From: Fonsecaea monophora
Lineage: Eukaryota; Ascomycota; Eurotiomycetes; Chaetothyriales; Herpotrichiellaceae
Assembly (NCBI RefSeq): GCF_001642475.1
Contig: NW_019173951.1
Span: 305,969-369,968 of the forward strand
Length of the DNA stretch: 64,000 bases
Direction: 5' to 3'
The position numbers and the translations under genes were made by a program. Under the pieces are notes generated by a model that was not told the origin of the DNA, searched no databases, and was given only the letters and a program-made list of their open reading frames with translations. Of the stretch, positions 31,688-42,696 are shown piece after piece. How positions within the stretch are numbered: position 1 is the first letter of the stretch; every line of letters starts with the position of its first letter.

Positions 31688-33273
31688 CTAATACTTCGTG
31701 CGCGAGGGCAACTTTTTCATTTGGTCCATTATATTGCCATCCAGTCCAAGAACTCCGTGAATCCACCTCAAGATGATAAAGAAACTGTCGGGTTCCTGTT
31801 TAGAAGGGTTAGCATCCAGTTTCCCATGCATAAGCAACGAATGAATCGTGGACCTCTTCTCAGAAGTTGTCATGGGTTTGTGGGGGGACTCACTCCCATA
31901 TGTTTTTTGCCCTTGACCATTCTCGCCAGTTTTGGGTTGCCGTGTTCCAGTGACACAAACATGTCGTCGATTGGGAAGATTTCGTCGTCGTTTCCGTTGA
32001 CTAGCAATACCTTGGTACACGGCTTTTCCAGGGTGCCGTCGTTCAGTAATGAGAACTTGCCAGCGTCTTGAATGAAAGATTCCAGGTCAGGGTAGCCGAA
32101 TTTGTAAGTCAAGGTACTGGCGAGATCGAATGGGTACTCGAGTCTGCCCACGTTCTCGAGCCACTCCCTGTCAAACATCTGAGAGCTAGGTCAGTTCCGT
32201 ACAAGACTTGAGAACGGCTTGGAGTTGACAGCAGCAAGGAGAACTTACATGATGGCAACCTCCGCCCAAGCTGATGCACGCGAAAACCCTGTCATGGTGG
32301 GTGTGAGCTAGTCTAAGCGAATAGTAGCCACCTGTCGAGAAACCCCAGACGACGATCTTCTTGTTGTCAATTTCCTTTTGCGTGTCGATCCAGTCCAGTA
32401 CGCTGGACCATTGGCGATCAGGACTTGTGGGATCTTGACGAAGGGCTGGAGAGTCGCCAGTCCCTGGGATCTCAGCAATGACCGTCGCGACCCCTTTGTC
32501 CAGGAAGCCTTGCTGCCACACTGCCAATTCGGTTCGGTAGCCATCAAGTCCGGTGATGATGAGGACGCACGGAGCGGGAGACTGCTCGGTGGCATTTGGG
32601 GGGAGAAGAAAATTGACTGGAACGACATCGCCCTCGCCTTCAATGGCATGCTTGTGAGGAATCAGAACTTCCTTGATGGGATGCTCCAGCAGTCTGTTTC
32701 CACTCTTGATCAGTCGCCATGAAACTGCGCACGTGGAGACCTCACTGACGCTGCACCCTTGTAGAACATCTCTTTCCCGATCTTCCAGGCATATTTCTGT
32801 TTTTCTGATCGCGGGGTAGGAAAACGCGAGATACGATATACAGCAGAGCTTCGCAGGTAATATTCTGAGGCCTTCTCGATTTCACCAGCCTTCTCCGCCT
32901 CTTCGGCAATCTTGGTGAGTTCTTCGGCCTTGGGAAAATACGACTGCGCGTACTCGTCCCAGTCATACGGTTCCTTTAACCCTTTCTGCGACAGGACTTA
33001 GCGAAGGTGTTCGGGGGAAGGAGCTGCAAAGGCGCACCTTGACTATTTCTTCCACAACAGGCTCAAAGTCCTTGATGCTGCCGAACATGAATGGATAGAC
33101 TCCCATCGCGCACTGTCAAGAATTTATAAGTCCATAGCAGTGATTCTTCCTTGTAAGGGGCCACATACAGGGCCTTTCCATTTGGTCTCCCATAATTGCT
33201 GGAACGACTCGTGGTGGATGGCGGGTTTCGAAATTGCATCTTTGATGTAGTACTTTTCGGATGCGGACACCAT
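31688..33273 (-). CDS. Ayg1-like alpha/beta hydrolase (polyketide chain-shortening / FrsA-type family)
   Basis: Six exons: 33273-33169, 33112-33038, 32985-32750, 32693-32249, 32178-31894, 31795-31688; 417 residues, near the 406 of Aspergillus fumigatus Ayg1. All five introns have GT..AG ends (donors GTATGT, GTGCGC, GTCAGT, GTAAGT, GTGAGT) and keep one frame. Family blocks: LWETKWK near the N terminus, a Tyr/Arg-rich helical cap, VIAEIPGTGDSP, the nucleophile elbow WGFSTGGYY with Ser258, the acid Asp352 in VNGNDDEIFP, and His380 in KKHMG. Ayg1 hydrolytically shortens a heptaketide to tetrahydroxynaphthalene in DHN-melanin synthesis. Relatives also act as esterases on other substrates. No polyketide synthase is nearby, so a melanin role is unproven. 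Start chosen at ATG 33273, which gives the usual family N terminus. Confidence 0.88.
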
Positions 33274-34766
33274 GGCGGGCAGATTGGGTAGGGATTGGAT
33301 GGATGAATAGTTGAAAGTGTATCTTCTGCCGACCAATGCAGACTGCGCTCGTAATATACTGTCCTTGTTATCAGCAAAGGAATCGCGGTGAGGACGAGAA
33401 ACAAATCAATCAACAAAACACGGCGCAGACAAATCCGAAGCCGAGTCCGGCTGGTTTTTCGTCGTTGTACGATGATTAGTGTGGCTGAAGAGGGGCCTTG
33501 ACGGTTCCTTGACTAGTGGGAGAAACAATCCAAGTGTGGAGGGGGTGTAACGGCTGCTACTCGGGAGTCGGGACTCCGCCGTCCAGGATTTACTGGTAGA
33601 TCCCCTGAAATTCGAGTCTTCTGCCATCAATTCATACCGTGGAACTTTTTGCTACGCACAGGTGAAGAAGAAAGACTCGGACATAGACTACCGGACAAGA
33701 TAAACTCGGGAAAGAGACGTTACAATTGTGTTCATCTCGCTGCAGGAAGCCATTGGCCAGCAGCGGAAAGATTGCGTCCTTGCACCTAGGTGGCTTGGGG
33801 GGTCGGTGCTACGAGTGGTAAGTTGGGGGTTCAGAAGTCCTGGTGGTCCCAGGATTGAGGGTCCAGATTCGAGCACGAGGCACTGAAGTGAATCAGGCTG
33901 GCCCCCGGAAGTTTCCCTAGGCCACTAAATCCTTTTGAGAGTGTGCCTACTAGCCATGCTGCTAAATTCAGCTGGCCCTAGGGTGCCTAGTCCCTTCTGT
34001 AAGTCCTGCAGGCTCCTGGTGGTGGGTGGGTGGCTCCACAACGCACAATGTGGTAATCAGCCCCCAATGAATCTCGGTTTAGGGCCGGGCTCGAGACCAA
34101 GTCAACGGGACCAAGGCCAAGGGGCCCTCCACAATCCCCCGCCACTTGAAGTCCGACGTCCACCATGTCTCACCAAAAGGCCCATTGCCTTCTGTACCTC
34201 GTACAGGTCTCGTCGACCTAAAAGATGACGTTTCCTCTCCCCTTCCTCTCGTGCACCAGTTGCTTGCTCCTCCCAGGCCTGCAAGAAGAAGCTCCTGTAC
34301 GAGGTACCGAGTACTCTAATGCTGATCTTCTCTCGTATCTTGATGTTGTTCGCCGTCAAGCAGTCCACTCGGAATCGCATGTCCGGACCCAAAGCCCTCC
34401 GAATTGTGCGGGATGACCCATCACAGCCACCAAACAGACTGACTTTCAACGGCCGCGCATATACTCCGTCAGCCACCCAAGAAGAACCATACAGCCTTGA
34501 CTGACATTGTCAAAGCACCTAGCTAAAGAAGCCGTAGCAGATATCTCATTTTGCAAAATATACACTCATGTGCTGTGAACACTCCAATGGGTCCAACTGG
34601 GGACATCGCTCATCTCCCAAAAACCAATGCAACGATAAAGGGTATGTAGAACCAGAAAAGTGGACAAAATCGCCATGCAATCCACCCTGTCATGAATTTT
34701 CGTAATAGTCGTGTCCATTATTTTTTCTCTTGTTTCTTGTTTCGAGGCCTGGTGCCTTGCTTGACA
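33274..34766. other. Intergenic region, Ayg1-like / Clr5 gene
   Basis: 1.5 kb. Short unsupported frames only. CCCCC/GGGG-rich patches lie around 34080-34160. Confidence 0.5.
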
Positions 34767-36592
34767 TTAAGCCTGTAGTCGAGTAGGACTTGATCGAGAA
34801 ATCCAGATATATTTGGCGGCGTTCCCACCACGTCCTAGCCTGTAAACCATCGGTGGGATGGCCGCATCGCTTGTAGCGTCGCCTTTTAAAATTGTTTTGA
34901 GATGCATCCTAGCACGATTTGTGAACGGGTGTTCAGGTCCAAACGCGTCCCGGCAGATATCAACCACGTGTTGCATCGTTTCGTTGGCTTCCTCCTTCCG
35001 ACCCAACCGATTTGAGATCTCGGCCAACCCTCGCAAACATCGGACGTAAATCTCACGCTCCTCGTGCCGCGGCAAGGTTTGTGACCGCTCCAGTGCTGCC
35101 TTGATGGCTTGAAGGGCTTTCGTGTACTCTTCCATGTGAAAAAAGGCTTCCGAAGTGGACCGCAAAGCATAACAAACCTCGTAGCATTGTTTGTTTACGG
35201 TAGTTTCGAAAGCATCGACCAACTGCTGGAACCTGACGGCAGCTTCGGCGAAGTGTTCTCGATTCAGGAGACCACTTGCGAAGGTCTGTAGTAAGGCGAT
35301 TGTCTCAGGGTGAAAATATCCGATGCAATCTTGAAAGAAATCGAGCAGTCTCCGCAGGGTAGACTCGGCTAGCCAAGCTCGTGATATTGTGGCATCGTGC
35401 ATGTGCGTGGCAATGACATAGATCGGGTGCTCGTGGGACTCAAAAACGGTGTTGGCCATGTCGGCCAAGTGTTGTAGGAGCATGAGTAACGGTTCTTCGT
35501 ACCCGGTTCCATCGTGCCGGATAATCAGGTCAAATATGTATATCATGAAGCCAACGTGATCATCCTTCAACAGGCCTTCGATAAGCGCAAAGGCTTTGTA
35601 AAAGTTGTCAAATGCTCGATCCCGTTGGCCGTTCCAGAGAAATGAATAACCATGGTACATGGAGTAGTAAAACCTATCGGCAAGAGCATCATCCGAGGTG
35701 GCAGTCCACGTGCCAGTAACATTGCGGATGGATAGATTGCGCGCCGTAAACAAATTCATGTAGTGGTTTTGCAGGTTCTGAAAAATTACATCCTGGTATC
35801 GTTGATCTTCTGCCGAAACCGTGACTTGCTCCACTGTTGATTCGACGGAGAGCGTGCGGAATGGTGGCATAGGCGGGATCTCGGGTATATCCAAGGCTTC
35901 CTGTAGAACGGCTAGACGCTCGGCGGCAACATCTGAAGCCCTCAATCTCAAGGTCAGGGTGGGCTTGTCTTGCTCGCTCATTTCCATAGGACTTCTGGCC
36001 ATTTCAAAGTCAGATACGTCTTGAGTGGCATTAAGTGCGTCATCGTTGGATGACAGAGGTGTTTTGACGTCGGCATCCTCGGGCGATGACAGGTCGCCGG
36101 ATACTGATCTCTGAGGCTCCAAAAGACTCGAGGGGTCTTTGATGCCTTTGCGATTGAAGTAGTGCAAGGCGTCGGCAAGGGTAACCTGCCTCCCCCTCAC
36201 CAGGAAGACTTTGTCCTTGTCATCACCCTTTTGCTGCAACCCTTGGCGAACCAGATCGAGCATCTCGTGCTCTTTCTTTTTTTTATCCAGACCCCATGTA
36301 TGGAGTCGACTTTTATACATGCGCTCACTTTGGATCGAAGAAAGTCAGCACTGTTGATAATGAGACGGATATGCCGATACGTTGCATAAAAGACAGAGAA
36401 TACATACGTGGGCGCAAAGTCATATTCTCTTTTCAAGTATTCGGCCACATCCTTGAGGGTTCGGCCTTCCTCGAAGTATAACTGGGTTATTAAAGGGCGA
36501 TGCCTTCGCCACTCTTCCGAGGTGTATGAGTTGGAAGAACGCTTTGAGATTTTGCTTTTGCGGTCAACAGGCGAGCTGTCGACGGAAGCCAT
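34767..36592 (-). CDS. Clr5-domain protein with helical TPR-like C terminus
   Basis: Two exons, 36592-36408 and 36327-34767 (donor GTATGT, acceptor CAAAG, 80-nt intron); 581 residues. The N-terminal Clr5 domain (about 23-75) is completed by the splice: YTSEEWRRHRPLITQLY, then TLKDVAEYLK and YKSRLHTWGLDKK. This short motif resembles a helix-turn-helix and heads many fungal proteins of unknown role; fission yeast Clr5 acts in heterochromatin silencing. A disordered acidic middle precedes about 350 helical residues with TPR-like spacing (ALQAIKAALERSQTL, CLRGLAEISNRLGRKEEA). It is likely a nuclear scaffold or regulator. Client and target are unknown. Confidence 0.85.
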
Positions 36593-39500
36593 GGCGAAGA
36601 GTGGATTTTAACTGTCAGGGGTTATTTGGTGCAATTGGCGATAATAGTCAGTTGCATCATTCCAAGTGCTCTGATGGACAAGACATTTTGAAATGAGGGG
36701 GACGTCTCCGGTTGATGGACGGTTGGGAAGGGAGATGGTGTGGGTGTCAACGATGGTTGGCTGAACAGTGCGACGCGTTCGAAGGATGATAGATCGAAAA
36801 CCCCTCAGCAGATATCTTGGAGCTGCCAGTTATGTGTTGGACATTACTCCCGGTGAAAGATAGGCAGGGACAGTAAGGTGAGGCTGAAGTCCAAAATGCG
36901 GGACAGGAATGAGGTCAAGGCGCAAAGATTTGGAGGTTGGCAGCGACCTGAGTCTGAGTTCCATCCACCAACCCACGAGGGCAGAAGTTGAGAAGGTGAG
37001 TAAAGTGCCAAAGTTTAAACGTGCCAGTTAGCTGGAATCAAAGCCTGAAAGGTCCACTAGGGGTTTGTCGTTCGCCCGAGGCTGTTTGTCCACTGCTGTG
37101 TCCTTTTTAAACTGCTTGGCTGGTTGGAAATCAGGTTTAGCTCAGCGACTTTCCGCGGGCTGGAGCGGGCGCACTGAGCGGGTAGACAGTGGAGGGCCGC
37201 TTGGCTTGGGTTGGATGTTCTCGAAGACTTCAGGGATTAAATAGGTGGTATTGATGGGCGGGATGAGAGGCAAGCTGGGGTGGTAGCCTTTAAACGAAAG
37301 GGTCTGGTTTGCCTGGATCAAGGGTCAGCGTCAAGCCCATTCCCATTAGTTGAAGGGCATGGGGGTTGAAGGAGGCGTGCCTGAGTGATCCCGGTAGCTC
37401 AGAAGATGGTGGGGGCCCTGCGGGTGTCGAGTCATGGACCTTTCGGACTATTCGTTTCTCAACCTTTGCACCTTGTACATTTTCTTTCTGAGCATGGCCA
37501 GGTCAGGGATGGAAGGAGGGAGTGGCAGGGATGATGGGAGCGACTGAGGGTCGGGAGGATCTCTGAGTCGGATGGGATCCGCGACGGGCAGATTGTGGTG
37601 AAGGAGCAAAGGTGTGTCAAAGTAAGTACTCGTACTCGTACTTGTGGCGATCCAAAATGAATTACCTGGAAAGAGAACGTAAGATGTTGTTTGTGTGTGT
37701 GTGTGTGAGAGAGAGAGAGCAGAGAGATGTGGAGGAGAACAAGAAAAGCGTGCAAAGTGAGAGAGTGTGTTGACCGGCTCAGCGAAGAAGTGAGCGGGTG
37801 GTGGTGGTGCTGGTCATGGTGAGTACCGAGTACAGTCAAGCATCCAACACGCACCCCAACTCCCAAAGTAATTGGTTTGTCAATACTACCTGCGGAAATT
37901 TTATTACTCGTAACTTAATATTAGCCCATGGCTCATTCAATGCCGGTTAGGTGCCGGTCATATCCTTGTAGAAACTTATCGCCAGGATGGTTGTAGCTGT
38001 GATGTTGTGGTGGTGGCGACATGTCACCTCCCGTGCATCTTTAGCACTACAAAAGTACCTTTTTCCTTCCTCTTTCCTTAGTTACTTCTTGCCTCAAACC
38101 TTTGCGTCAGAGATCAACCCTCGATTTGCCGCGATCGTGCATTTAGGCGGGTGGCCAGAAAAACATGGGACCTGTGACCTGGCACCTACCTGGGACCTGG
38201 TTCAACTAAAAAGAATGAATAATGCACGTTAAATCCCTCTTGGTGCTCCCTGCCGCCCCCTGTCAGACACAAGCACATGAACCATTATCCTTCTCACTGT
38301 CTCTACCTGGTATAATATTCTGTAACTATGTACCCAGGTAGGTATGAACCACAATGGTCAATCTCAAAAACTCCTCTTTGCCAACCACTAGCCCATTTCT
38401 GTCATCATCTCCATCATTCCTGCCATCCTCCCGTGCTAGGATACCAAGCGCCTACTCAACCCGTCCCTCTCTAGATGTATTCTGATTCGCACCAGGATCT
38501 TCTGATCACCGTCCTTTGTCAGTCCTGCATATGACCGGGCCGGAAAAGCTCCATCAATCCATTCCGTTTTGTGCTGCTGCTATTCTTGTGGCAGAGGACT
38601 GAGCCTACGAATACGAGTCCCGAGTACTCGTAAGTCTGTCACTCTTTCACAATCCATCTTTGTCACAGACCACTGTAAACAGAAAAGTGGTAGGGCTTAG
38701 GGTATGAGTACGGGCTCCGATCAAATCCCTTCCTCTCACGTCTTATCTAGGCAGTTTCCTGGTTTAGGGAAAGCTTTGCAGTTTACTTCGTACTCGTACT
38801 GCACTGGTCGTCTCATCCTCTTTGACCTTGTCATCATTGTCGATATCATGTCAACCATGTTCAAACCCGGCCGCTCGGGACTCTATTATTCCGCTTCATG
38901 ATAGTTACATAGGCCGTGATAATACTCCCTCTTGATGACTAGAGAGAAGGTTTCGTGACTGACTTGTGCGTTGATCTTGTTTCTTTGGAGGGAAAGGGTG
39001 AGAGGGACGAGAACGGTCATCCGACCTATGGCAGGTATTTCTTTGTGGTAAATTTGAGCCAAGTACCACGAGGACCGAGTTCTCACCGCGAGGACTACGT
39101 AGCAAGGTAGGTACCATGATGACGGGTGCGGAATAATGATCATGCGATTTCCAGCACCAGCTCCATCGGCTCCACTTTCATACTGGTAGGTCTTGTCCTT
39201 GTGTGTTGTGTTTGTCTCTTCCTCATCATCTTCCCCCCTTCTTCTCTTCAATAATGGAACCCAAATGGAACCAGGGGTTGAAGAACTTCTCTCCTTCCCA
39301 TTCCCATCGACTGCACCCAAAAACTCCCCCATGTTGCAGTCATGGTCTCCACTAGAACCACCTCATCAGGCAGAAACCCGGAAGTGCTCCCCTGAAATAG
39401 GTAACCACCACCGGAAGTCTTGAGAATTTTTTTCTCTTCTTCTGCGTCCACCCATTATTCTTCAATCATCATGGTGCCTCGAGTCCCGGCGGATGGCGAC

Positions 39501-40292
39501 TGGTCATCATTCAACTCCAATTTTCTCAGGCGAGACATGCCTGAAACTGCCTCTATGTACAGGTATGAGACGCCAGCCCACGCATCTCCCAGGGACCGAC
39601 GCCATGATTGTAAATGGCTACCCCACATGCCGAATTGGCTACGAGTCTCGTTTCCATGATGGCCCATTATTCCCCTGCTTACAGCGCGATGGAGATTCTT
39701 TCTTGGAACCACCTGGGGGCAGAAAAGGAGGCCACAGCCGCCTCCGCCTCTTGTTAGGTCGACTGTCACCTTACGAATAGGGAAGATTGAAAAGGAGCTG
39801 TGCTCCAGGCGTGAGGGATTTCCCACACTGAAACAACAATTTCCACTACGAAAGCCGACAAAGCGTTAAAAATGTTGCTGATGCTGGTGCAATGTTAAGA
39901 ACAAATCATGATATCATCCTGGAAGCCATGCCTGAGTTGGGCGCTCCTTTCTTGTGTCAAAAGTCCAACCATCTCCTGTCTCTTCTTGTAGGTAGGATAG
40001 ACATGCTTTCTCCCGAGCGCACAGCAAACTCGTCAAGAAACGAAACTCCTTCATCGCAGCGTGCCGAGCTTCTCCACGAATTATACCTAGGTATCAAATG
40101 GCTGTGAGACAACCCGTAAACCACTTGAAGAACCGAGGTTAGAGGACAAACCTGATCATTCTTTATTATTCCATCACCAGATTGAGATCCCTTTGGGTAT
40201 GTATCAAACTCTTCGCTGATCCCATCTGAACTATACATTTCTTTCACTTCCAACCTTGAGTACAATCCAGGGCGTCGGGTTCCAGTATCAGA
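36593..40292. other. 3.7 kb gene-free region
   Basis: The longest stretch without a supported gene after the left end. Small frames (37459-37866 minus, 39455-39826 minus and others) translate simple repeats or have no domain. It contains a TG-GA composite microsatellite, three ACTCGTAC octamers and pyrimidine-rich patches. It could host a long 5' UTR or ncRNA, for which there is no direct evidence. Confidence 0.5.
37690..37720 (+). repeat. Composite microsatellite (TG)8(AG)6
   Basis: Alternating TG from about 37692 to 37707 passes directly into GA to about 37719. The first half can adopt Z-DNA and the second half H-DNA. Confidence 0.9.
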
Positions 40293-40865
40293 ATGGCCTC
40301 TCCAGCATCACTTCCATCTGCTCTTCCAGAGACAACCGTCCACATAACGACCCACGACTCCTCTGGCAAAGCCACGCTCTATTCTTCATCTCAGAACGAA
40401 TGGAATTGGGTTTCCGACAGGTCCGTTGGCCTCAAGACGGTGTACACTACTTCGTCTTTCCCGGTCTCGCTGAATGACGATGCCGATATCGAGGCGCACA
40501 AGGCGACCGTGGCTAGTGGTAAGCTCGGACTGGTTCAAAAGGGCGGCACGGTCTGTCGTCTTGTCGATTTTGGTCCAGGAAACACTCCGTTGATGCACCG
40601 CACGCAAAGTCTGGACTACGGAGTGGTGTTGGAAGGCACCATCGAGATGGAGTTGGACGATGGCAGTGTGACTCTTTTGAAGCGCGGGGACGTGGCCGTG
40701 CAGCGGGGTACGAATCACGCTTGGAGAAATCCCAGCAAGACGGAGTGGACGAGGATGCTTTTTGTCCTGCAGGACTGCCAGCCGGTACTTGTCGGCGGCG
40801 AGAGGCTTTACGAAGAACTAGGTGAGGGAGCCAAAGACTTTCCAAGCAGCGGCAACGATAGTTGA
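40293..40865 (+). CDS. Cupin-domain protein
   Basis: Single exon, 190 residues. One cupin beta-barrel (about 80-165) with a motif region MHRTQSLDYGVVLEGTIEMELDDG and a second motif GDVAVQRGTNHAWRN. The metal-ligand set is partial: His in MHRT, Glu in LEG/IEME and His in TNHAW. This form is common in small fungal cupins encoded in secondary or aromatic metabolism loci. No signal peptide. Function (isomerase, decarboxylase or dioxygenase) cannot be set from sequence. It stands alone here, with 1.8 kb of gene-free DNA after it. Confidence 0.88.
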   Translation: MASPASLPSALPETTVHITTHDSSGKATLYSSSQNEWNWVSDRSVGLKTVYTTSSFPVSLNDDADIEAHKATVASGKLGLVQKGGTVCRLVDFGPGNTPLMHRTQSLDYGVVLEGTIEMELDDGSVTLLKRGDVAVQRGTNHAWRNPSKTEWTRMLFVLQDCQPVLVGGERLYEELGEGAKDFPSSGNDS

Positions 40866-42696
40866 GCCGTGCTAGTCTAGCAAGTTCAGTTGTGGTCATA
40901 TTTCAATCTAGGGCAATTATCCCCTGGCTTCCTTTTTGAGTAGAACGATGTCGACATCTGTGACATGGCTCGTTGCCTTGTGATCTAATCTTTTAGTATT
41001 CCACACTAGGACACAAGGGGCAGAAGGACGAAGAAGGCCCGTTTGTGGCTATGCAGCTCTAAGCTGTGGATTGTGGGTCAGCATTACTCGTGTGTACCTA
41101 CTGCGTGGTCTGGCCATGAAAGGCCTTGTACTCCGTCGTGAATTATGGTCTGGTGGCATCTTGAAAAGATGGTACGACTACTTACTTTTACTTTACGAGG
41201 CTCAGTCAGTGCTGGACAACCACAATAACCACCACCACCGCTGCCGCCACGGTATGCCGGAAAGACTCCACGTGAAGAGGGTCAGTTGGGGTTGCATCAT
41301 ATATTATCATGTACCAGCTCTTCGTGATCGTGCTTACAGCGTGAGAGGCAACGGTGGTGACGGTCCGAGACATTTCCCTACTCCGTAGACCCGCACGGCT
41401 CGTCATTACCAATTTCCCCCGCCAGGCTGTACGCGCGGACGTACGAGTAAGTGTGAAGATGCGTCACGGCTTCGTGGATGCAGGGACCGTAGCCTCGACG
41501 GGCTTTGTTCATAGGGTGCCGTCTTGCTCGTAATTCTGTTCTATGTAGCAACCGCATCTTTTCAAATAATTGTGCAGATTGTCACATCCCTTTAGGCCTC
41601 GTGCGGCAGTGAGCGTCAGTATGGTCTCGTGGTTCATTTGTGAAGTCATCAATTGGAAAGGGCGGTTCCCTTGACAATGCTCTCCACGGCGCCAAAATAG
41701 TCCCTAAAGGATGGATGTCGATTGCTATAGCAAGATCCGTAGAGGTTGCGGACGTGGAAGAACAAGTCATTGAGGATGTGGTCAGAGAAAGTCGCGCTTA
41801 TTTGAGTCTGCGTGGTTTGTCAGTGAGTGCTGGTGAATTCCGGTGAGACCATGTCAACCAGTCGCCCATGCTATTGTACCTCTCGGGAAAGAAAATGGGT
41901 GAAAAGATACGGGTTGAGTGGCCGATGATGGAATCTTGGGATGCGTCGCTCCTCATTTCCCGACGGCGCTGGCATAGAGAGACGGGAAAAGGGTGTGCCG
42001 AGTGAACTCGTCCGTCACAAGGATCAGGCAGTTGTGAGGTCAGTGCATAATTACCTAGAAGGGTAGAGCAGATGTAAAGCGGAGTGGATTAGACTGTGGT
42101 TGGTGTGAGAAAAAATGACCGCAGGCTCACTCCCTGGTGTATTCAGTACTGCGCAGTTTGACAATGTCGAGTCACTTTTTCTTCCATTCCACAAAAACCA
42201 TCCCCCGCCAGCCTCTATTACACCATGTTCATCATTCAGACCCCTCAATCGTTCTATGTCGTATGTGGACGGCTATAGTTCGCCGATCTCTGATCGTCGT
42301 TCGCAATGACGTTCCTCGCTTCTCCATCTTCCTCCTCGCCTCTATGGAACCGGTAAAGGGCACAACCTCGATACCCCTCCACATACCCGCGCTCAGAGAG
42401 GCATTCACTCGTCGAACAAATCGCTGATTTGATGATCGTTACTGCATTCTGCTCAACAAGTCGTTTGAAAGCCGGATCGCCCGTCGTCATTGGAAGGAAG
42501 GATCCTCATTCTGAGCGTTCCTGACCAGCTATTGCACGTGGTTCCTCGTTGCTGATCTTCTCACATTGGTCGTGAGTCGATATTCTTTAATGGCCCCTCC
42601 TGGACTAATCTTCATCTGTGTCTCTCTTAGTAGTTTATAGCTTTGGCGTTCGTGATTCCTCTTTTGTCAAATTATCGTTCAACACCATTGAACACC
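40866..42696. other. Intergenic region, cupin / aquaglyceroporin
   Basis: 1.8 kb without a supported gene. One GTACGAGT octamer lies at 41441-41448. It should hold the aquaglyceroporin promoter. Confidence 0.5.
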
